A stretch of DNA of 16,787 nucleotides from Scleromatobacter sp038208735. Lineage in GTDB: Bacteria; Pseudomonadota; Gammaproteobacteria; Burkholderiales; Burkholderiaceae_C. Below, piece by piece: positions 15,789 through 16,787 of this stretch. The notes under the pieces are model-generated. The model saw nothing but the letters and a program-made list of their open reading frames with translations, was not told the DNA's origin and did not search any database. The DNA lies in NCBI GenBank assembly GCA_038208735.1, contig JBBQYL010000108.1, positions 1 through 16,787 on the forward strand. Direction: 5' to 3'. Numbering within the stretch: position 1 is the first letter of the stretch; the number at the start of each line of letters is the position of its first letter. A program made the position numbers and the translations under genes.

Positions 15789-16502
15789 TCAGCGTCCGGA
15801 GCGAGGATGGCCGCGGCCGATGTCGAGGATCGTGTCCATCTGGCGCGCGCCCTGCTTGAACTGGTAGTCCAGTTCGCCCAGGTGCTGCTCGACCTTGCCG
15901 GCCAGGATGGAGGCGAAGTTCTCGGGCGGCAGGCGCAGCTGGGCCTCGGCGTCGATGCCGGTGCGCTCGATGGTGGCGCCGGCGTTGCGCACGATCTTGA
16001 GCATCGCCACGTTCTCGGTCAGCGCGTGGATGACGATGGTGTCGACGCCGCGGTTGCGCGCGCGCAGCACCGCGTGGTCGAACAGGCGCGCACCGTAGCC
16101 GCGTCCGCGGCCGCGCACGGCCACCGACACGCCGAACTCGGCCGCGCTGGCACGCTCCGGCTCGGTGTCCACCGACGGCTCGTAGGCCAGGTGGGCCAGG
16201 GCGATCAGCTCGAGGCGGCGGTTGAACACGCCGAAGATCTCGTCGCGCTCGAACGCGATGCGTTCCACGTAGCGGCGGATCTGGTCGTCGGCCGCGGCGT
16301 AGCCGAAGCGCAGGTAGCGGTCGTTGGTGTCCAGCGCCAGCAGGTGCGCCAGGATGCGCGGACGGTGGCGGGAGGACAGTGAACGGATGGGCACCCAGCC
16401 GAACGGACGCGGGCGCGCCGGCATCGGGGCCGGAAGGGTGTCCGGGCCGTTGATGTCAGCGGCGTGCGCGGGGTTCGAAGTGTCGGACGAGGTGTCGCCC
16501 AT
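15789..16502 (-). CDS. GNAT-family N-acetyltransferase
   Basis: The product has 237 residues. The acetyl-CoA loop is RGRGRGYGARLF (130-141), preceded by the beta-strand AEFGVSVAV and followed by VDTIVIHALTENVAMLKIVRNAG, the classic GNAT motif A/B order. The N-terminal 35 residues are Pro/Ala/Ser/Thr-rich and probably unstructured. RYLRFGYAAADDQIRRYVE and GVFNRRLELIALAHL form the substrate half. Substrate is not predictable. The start at 16502 was chosen because a further upstream in-frame ATG (16574) falls in a palindrome and adds unlikely sequence; Met27 is another possible start. No strong ribosome site is visible. The srkA-like kinase lies 26 bases downstream, which suggests a two-gene unit. 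Confidence 0.85.
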   Translation of the reverse strand: MGDTSSDTSNPAHAADINGPDTLPAPMPARPRPFGWVPIRSLSSRHRPRILAHLLALDTNDRYLRFGYAAADDQIRRYVERIAFERDEIFGVFNRRLELIALAHLAYEPSVDTEPERASAAEFGVSVAVRGRGRGYGARLFDHAVLRARNRGVDTIVIHALTENVAMLKIVRNAGATIERTGIDAEAQLRLPPENFASILAGKVEQHLGELDYQFKQGARQMDTILDIGRGHPRSGR

Positions 16503-16565
16503 GGCGGGTTCCCAGTGTTTACCCGAAACGACTGTACACGGATTGCGGTGGGCCTGCCGGCGATG

Positions 16566-16582
16566 ATGCTGCATTGCAGCAT
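16566..16582. promoter_or_regulatory. Seventeen-base palindrome upstream of the GNAT gene
   Basis: ATGCTGCA (16566-16573) and TGCAGCAT (16575-16582) are perfect inverted copies around a single T, 64-80 bases upstream of the GNAT start. The core CTGC-N3-GCAG resembles the site described for PhaR-type polyhydroxyalkanoate regulators. That link is inference from the motif alone. Confidence 0.4.
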
Positions 16583-16719
16583 GCCAATTCGGTGAGTCCA
16601 GTCTAGTCCTGTCTGCGCGGCCGTGCGGGGCTCGTTGGCACGGGGCGGCTCGCGTGGCTAGGAGTTTTTCCCGATCCGTGCGATACTCGTAGGCTTCCCG
16701 TTTTGCGGCGGGGTGAACC

Positions 16720-16748
16720 TGTCCAATCCAGCAGCGCTGAGTTGGACA
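16720..16748 (+). promoter_or_regulatory. Strong hairpin just before a possible start codon
   Basis: TGTCCAA (16720-16726) pairs with TTGGACA (16742-16748). Inside it CAGC (16729-16732) pairs with GCTG (16736-16739) around AGC, and two bases on each side form a G-T pair and a mismatch. It ends seven bases before an ATG at 16755, so it could control translation of the next gene or act as an operator. No T-run follows, so it is not a standard terminator. Confidence 0.4.
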
Positions 16749-16754
16749 AAGAAG

Positions 16755-16787
16755 ATGCCGGTCCCAGTTCCGGTTCGAGAGGTTGCC
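16755..16787 (+). CDS. Possible start of a further gene, truncated by the window end
   Basis: An ATG at 16755 opens a frame encoding MPVPVPVREVA to the window edge with no stop. The sequence AAAGAAG just before it is only a weak ribosome site. Eleven codons cannot identify a family. The 252 bases upstream back to the divergent GNAT gene contain no other gene and would suit a promoter region. Confidence 0.25.
   Translation, partial: MPVPVPVREVA

Noticed and set aside
16692..16706. Possible sigma-54 promoter (GG ... TTTTGC) near the window end
   Set aside because: GG and GC are separated by 11 bases, not the required 10, and the -24 box otherwise fits poorly.

Overview
The window is GC-rich, densely coded chromosomal DNA. 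It most likely comes from a betaproteobacterium of the order Burkholderiales. The evidence is the AhcY tail and MetF pair, a Burkholderia-type QueE (Cys-x14-Cys-x2-Cys cluster), a PEP-CTERM exported protein, and a Pseudomonas/Burkholderia-type lipase with its foldase. Species cannot be named from sequence reading alone. No phage, insertion sequence, CRISPR array, rRNA or tRNA is seen.

Layout: (1) 1-1093, the end of ahcY overlapping metF, both in the methionine/SAM methyl cycle. (2) 1100-1200, a composite inverted-repeat element and a GC-rich hairpin that separate metF from a convergent glycine-zipper lipoprotein gene (1203-1874, minus). (3) 2085-3974 (minus), a secreted sedolisin (S53) protease with a clear rho-independent terminator. 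It is divergent from a 684-residue PEP-CTERM beta-helix protein (4189-6243, plus). (4) 6332-9357 (plus), htpG, queE and queD. A near-consensus heat-shock (sigma-32) promoter begins over the stop codon of the PEP-CTERM gene. (5) 9392-10435 (minus), a Gly/Gln/Tyr-rich low-complexity protein that resembles eukaryotic prion-like domains. It is convergent with queD and divergent from a D-galactose/L-arabinose-type 1-dehydrogenase (10760-11689). (6) 11696-13571 (minus), a translationally coupled lipase and lipase foldase operon. It is divergent from a Crp/Fnr-type regulator (13902-14642), and two related palindromes lie between them. (7) 14677-16502 (minus), an SrkA/RdoA-type stress kinase and a GNAT acetyltransferase. 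(8) 16503-16787, a non-coding stretch with an operator-like palindrome, a strong hairpin and possibly the first codons of another gene.

Functional links: ahcY and metF recycle the methyl cycle. QueE and QueD make successive or adjacent intermediates of preQ0/queuosine synthesis. The lipase needs its foldase to fold in the periplasm before type II secretion. The neighbouring Crp-like regulator is a reasonable but untested candidate controller of the lipase. Several products point to a secreting organism that copes with environmental stress: secreted protease, secreted lipase, PEP-CTERM protein, HtpG and SrkA.

Most genes belong to known families. The least explained items are the low-complexity protein, the dispersed inverted-repeat family, the non-canonical foldase motif, and the paired palindromes between lipase and regulator. 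No clearly new multi-gene system is visible.
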